The notes beneath the pieces are model-generated. The model had not been told where the DNA came from, ran no database searches, and worked only from the letters and a program-made list of their open reading frames with translations. DNA of 64,000 nt from Segatella albensis DSM 11370 = JCM 12258 (GTDB lineage Bacteria; Bacteroidota; Bacteroidia; Bacteroidales; Bacteroidaceae), in contig NZ_AUFP01000006.1 in NCBI RefSeq assembly GCF_000426565.1, positions 164,708 to 228,707 of the forward strand. The letters are read 5' to 3'. Positions 62,679 to 64,000 of the stretch are shown piece after piece. A program made the translations under genes and the position numbers. Each line of letters opens with the position of its first letter. The stretch's first letter is position 1.

Positions 62679-62824
62679 AAGGTCTGCGACCTTGGACGTG
62701 GATAGCTGAAAGGCTGTAGTTCCAACTAACGTGTTCTGAGAGGGAGCGAGGTTATGTTTTGGGAACCCCAAAACGCCTCGCTCCACTATGAGGGCGGAGA
62801 TTTTTTGCTCCCAACGGTCGCAGA
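62679..62824. promoter_or_regulatory. Candidate oriT region
   Basis: Between DUF3408 and mobC lie several inverted repeats. AAGGTC/GACCTT spans 62679-62693. The long hairpin GGAGCGAGG-ttat-GTTTTGGG / CCCAAAAC-g-CCTCGCTCC spans 62743-62784. The pair TCTGCGACC (62683-62691) and GGTCGCAGA (62816-62824) brackets the region. Transfer origins of Bacteroides mobilizable elements sit directly upstream of the mob genes and contain such repeats. The nick site is not identifiable. The central hairpin could instead be a terminator, but no T run follows directly. Confidence 0.45.
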
Positions 62825-62857
62825 AAGTGAGTGTACCAACTATAAACAGTGTATCGA

Positions 62858-63271
62858 ATGACAAACGTACAGAAACAGAACAGAAGAAAGGGCGGAAGAC
62901 CGCCTACAGGCAGGGTTCGCAAGCTGTCGAAGTCTGTCACGGTAAAGTTCTCGAAGCCAAGCTACGAGGCTCTGAAGCTGAGGGCAAGAAAAGCCAACCG
63001 CAAGTTGGCGGAGTACATCCGTGAGTCCGCCTTGAACGGCGAGGTGGTCAGCGGACACAATGCAGAGACGGTAGCCATCGCCAAGAATCTTATTGGTATG
63101 GTGAACAACCTCAACTAACTTACCAAGCTGTCGCATCAGAGAGGTTTCCATGAAACCCATGTATATGTGGTAGACTTGTTGAGAAGATTGAAAGAAATCC
63201 TTGGCGAGTATCGCCAAGCAAGTTATAAACCGAAGCCAAGCAGTATGGGCAGAAAGGAGGATACCACATGA
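62858..63271 (+). pseudogene. mobC: mobC (relaxosome accessory) with a nonsense codon
   Basis: The ATG at 62858 gives MTNVQKQNRRKGGRPPTG and a ribbon-helix-helix-like region (FSKPSYEALKLRARKANRKL, EYIRESALNGEVV). A TAA at 63116-63118 follows NNLN. In the same frame the protein continues normally (LTKLSHQRGFHETHVY, LLRRLKEILGEYRQ) to a TGA at 63269-63271 that overlaps the relaxase ATG (ATGA). The TAA most simply replaces a CAA (Gln). The truncated product keeps the DNA-binding part but lacks the C-terminal helix bundle of about 50 residues. Confidence 0.8.
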
Positions 63272-63927
63272 TAGGCAAGCTAAAGAAAGGTGCATCTTTT
63301 GGTGGTTGCGTCCGCTATGTTACAGGCAAGGACGAGGCGAAAATCATCACCTCGGATGGTGTGTTACTCGGCACGAATGCCGAGATAACGCAAAGTTTCG
63401 AGCTACAGAGGCAGCTAAATCCAAGGATTAAGAAGCCTGTGGGACACATTGCATTGAGCTTCAAACCCGAGGACAAGCCACGTTTGACGGATGAGTTTAT
63501 GACTAAGATTGCCCTTGAATATATGCAGAAGTTCAAGAATGAACTCGCAAAACAAGGTGTTCATTTGGAACTTGTATATAAGGACAAAGAGCGAACCAAG
63601 GTTCAAGGCATCCGTTTCTGCAAGGATGGATATAGCTTCAAGGGTACGCAGATTAGCCGAGAATACAGCTTTGTAAGGTTGGATGCAAGACTTGGCACAG
63701 AGTATAATCGTGTATCGCCAAGAGCCGAATCTATGCAGAGAGGACAACTAAGTTGTCACCAAGTAGAACAGACTCAACCAACTGCAGAACATACCCAAGA
63801 CCCTTGGAGTAGTATTTCTTCCATCGGCTTGTTCGCTCCGTCTAATGCCCAAACTTATGAGCCATTCCCAGAGGATGAATCCGCCAAGAAGAAAAAGAGA
63901 AAACGCAGAAAGGGCTTCAGCCTTTGA
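63268..63927 (+). pseudogene. Relaxase/mobilization nuclease with catalytic region deleted
   Basis: 219 residues in an open frame. The N-terminus (MIGKLKKGASFGGCVRYVTG, LSFKPEDKPRLTDEF) is that of the MobA/VirD2-like relaxase of Bacteroides mobilizable elements. After KIALEYMQ the sequence continues at once with KFKNELAKQGVHLELVYKD, which in intact relatives lies about 75-80 residues further on. The missing part contains the His-x-His metal triad needed for nicking. The C-terminal part ends in a Lys/Arg-rich tail. The frame is preserved, so a stable but inactive protein could be made. Confidence 0.75.
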
Positions 63928-63959
63928 TGCAAGTTACAAACTTAAAATTAGAATCGAAC

Positions 63960-64000
63960 ATGAAAGAAGAACTATTGGAAGCCATCTATGGCACAGTTGA
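63960..64000 (+). CDS. Start of a gene following the relaxase (cut by window)
   Basis: An ATG at 63960 opens MKEELLEAIYGTV to the window end, 33 bp after the relaxase stop. Genes at this position in related elements encode small mobilization accessory proteins. Too short to identify. Confidence 0.4.
   Translation, partial: MKEELLEAIYGTV

Noticed and set aside
1..64000. CRISPR arrays
   Set aside because: No regularly spaced repeats with unique spacers were seen. The repeats found are short clusters or single duplications.

Overview
The window reads as chromosomal DNA of a Bacteroidota bacterium, most likely Prevotellaceae (Prevotella/Segatella-like). The support is a SusC/SusD pair with a hybrid two-component regulator, the Bacteroidota-type omega subunit (rpoZ), DUF4293, DUF4105 and DUF4468 proteins, a pyruvate:ferredoxin oxidoreductase pointing to anaerobic life, and many promoters of the Bacteroidota form TTTG-(about 19-21 nt)-TAnnTTTG with almost no Shine-Dalgarno sequences. 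No species is claimed.

Layout. 1-1.45 kb: 3' part of a type I restriction hsdR, then a gene-poor spacer with three hairpin terminators and a gene remnant. 1.9-7.4 kb (minus): envelope operon with a FadL/OmpP1-like outer-membrane protein, LptC, a CBS/CorC membrane protein and a PpiD/SurA-like chaperone. 7.5-13.3 kb (plus): a DUF4105 protein, a small secreted protein, SecA and an orphan ABC ATPase. 13.37-13.69 kb (minus): a tRNA-Ser and two identical tRNA-Glu. 13.8-19.0 kb: phosphoglucomutase/phosphomannomutase, rlmH and uvrA. 19.1-30.4 kb (minus): a compact polysaccharide utilisation locus (GH115 alpha-glucuronidase, SusD, SusC, hybrid two-component regulator) that should sense, import and trim glucuronoxylan-type chains.

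30.5-34.1 kb is a graveyard: a broken PAS/LuxR regulator, a control region with three similar palindromes, remnants of a TonB receptor, a VKOR/thioredoxin protein and a C39-peptidase ABC exporter (together a ruined peptide maturation/export locus), then broken RhuM and XRE genes. 34.1-37.0 kb is an operon of rarA, a 2-hydroxyacid dehydrogenase and a TRIC-type channel. 37.1-48.5 kb carries an acidic protein of unknown role, a membrane-anchored AraC regulator, a fucose/arabinose isomerase-like enzyme, a PBP4-type peptidase, an ATP-grasp-like protein, an AAA ATPase and nifJ. 48.7-52.5 kb: bamD-rpoZ-DUF4293 (minus) facing away from uvrB (plus). 52.7-60.1 kb: DUF4468, a small membrane protein, a porin, menA, an HD-domain protein, an apparent stand-alone structured RNA of about 200-260 nt, ribE and a TolC-like protein.

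60.4-64.0 kb: the left part of a decayed mobilizable element, richer in GC than its surroundings, with integrase, two excisionase-like HTH genes, DUF3408, mobC and relaxase. Five of these six genes are visibly damaged. Across both graveyards the same style of damage recurs: clean internal deletions that keep the ends of a gene and remove its catalytic middle, plus single nonsense codons. The most interesting unexplained signal is the structured RNA between the HD-domain gene and ribE. It has its own promoter, paired ends and a terminator 17 nt before the ribE start, and it does not match the FMN riboswitch consensus.
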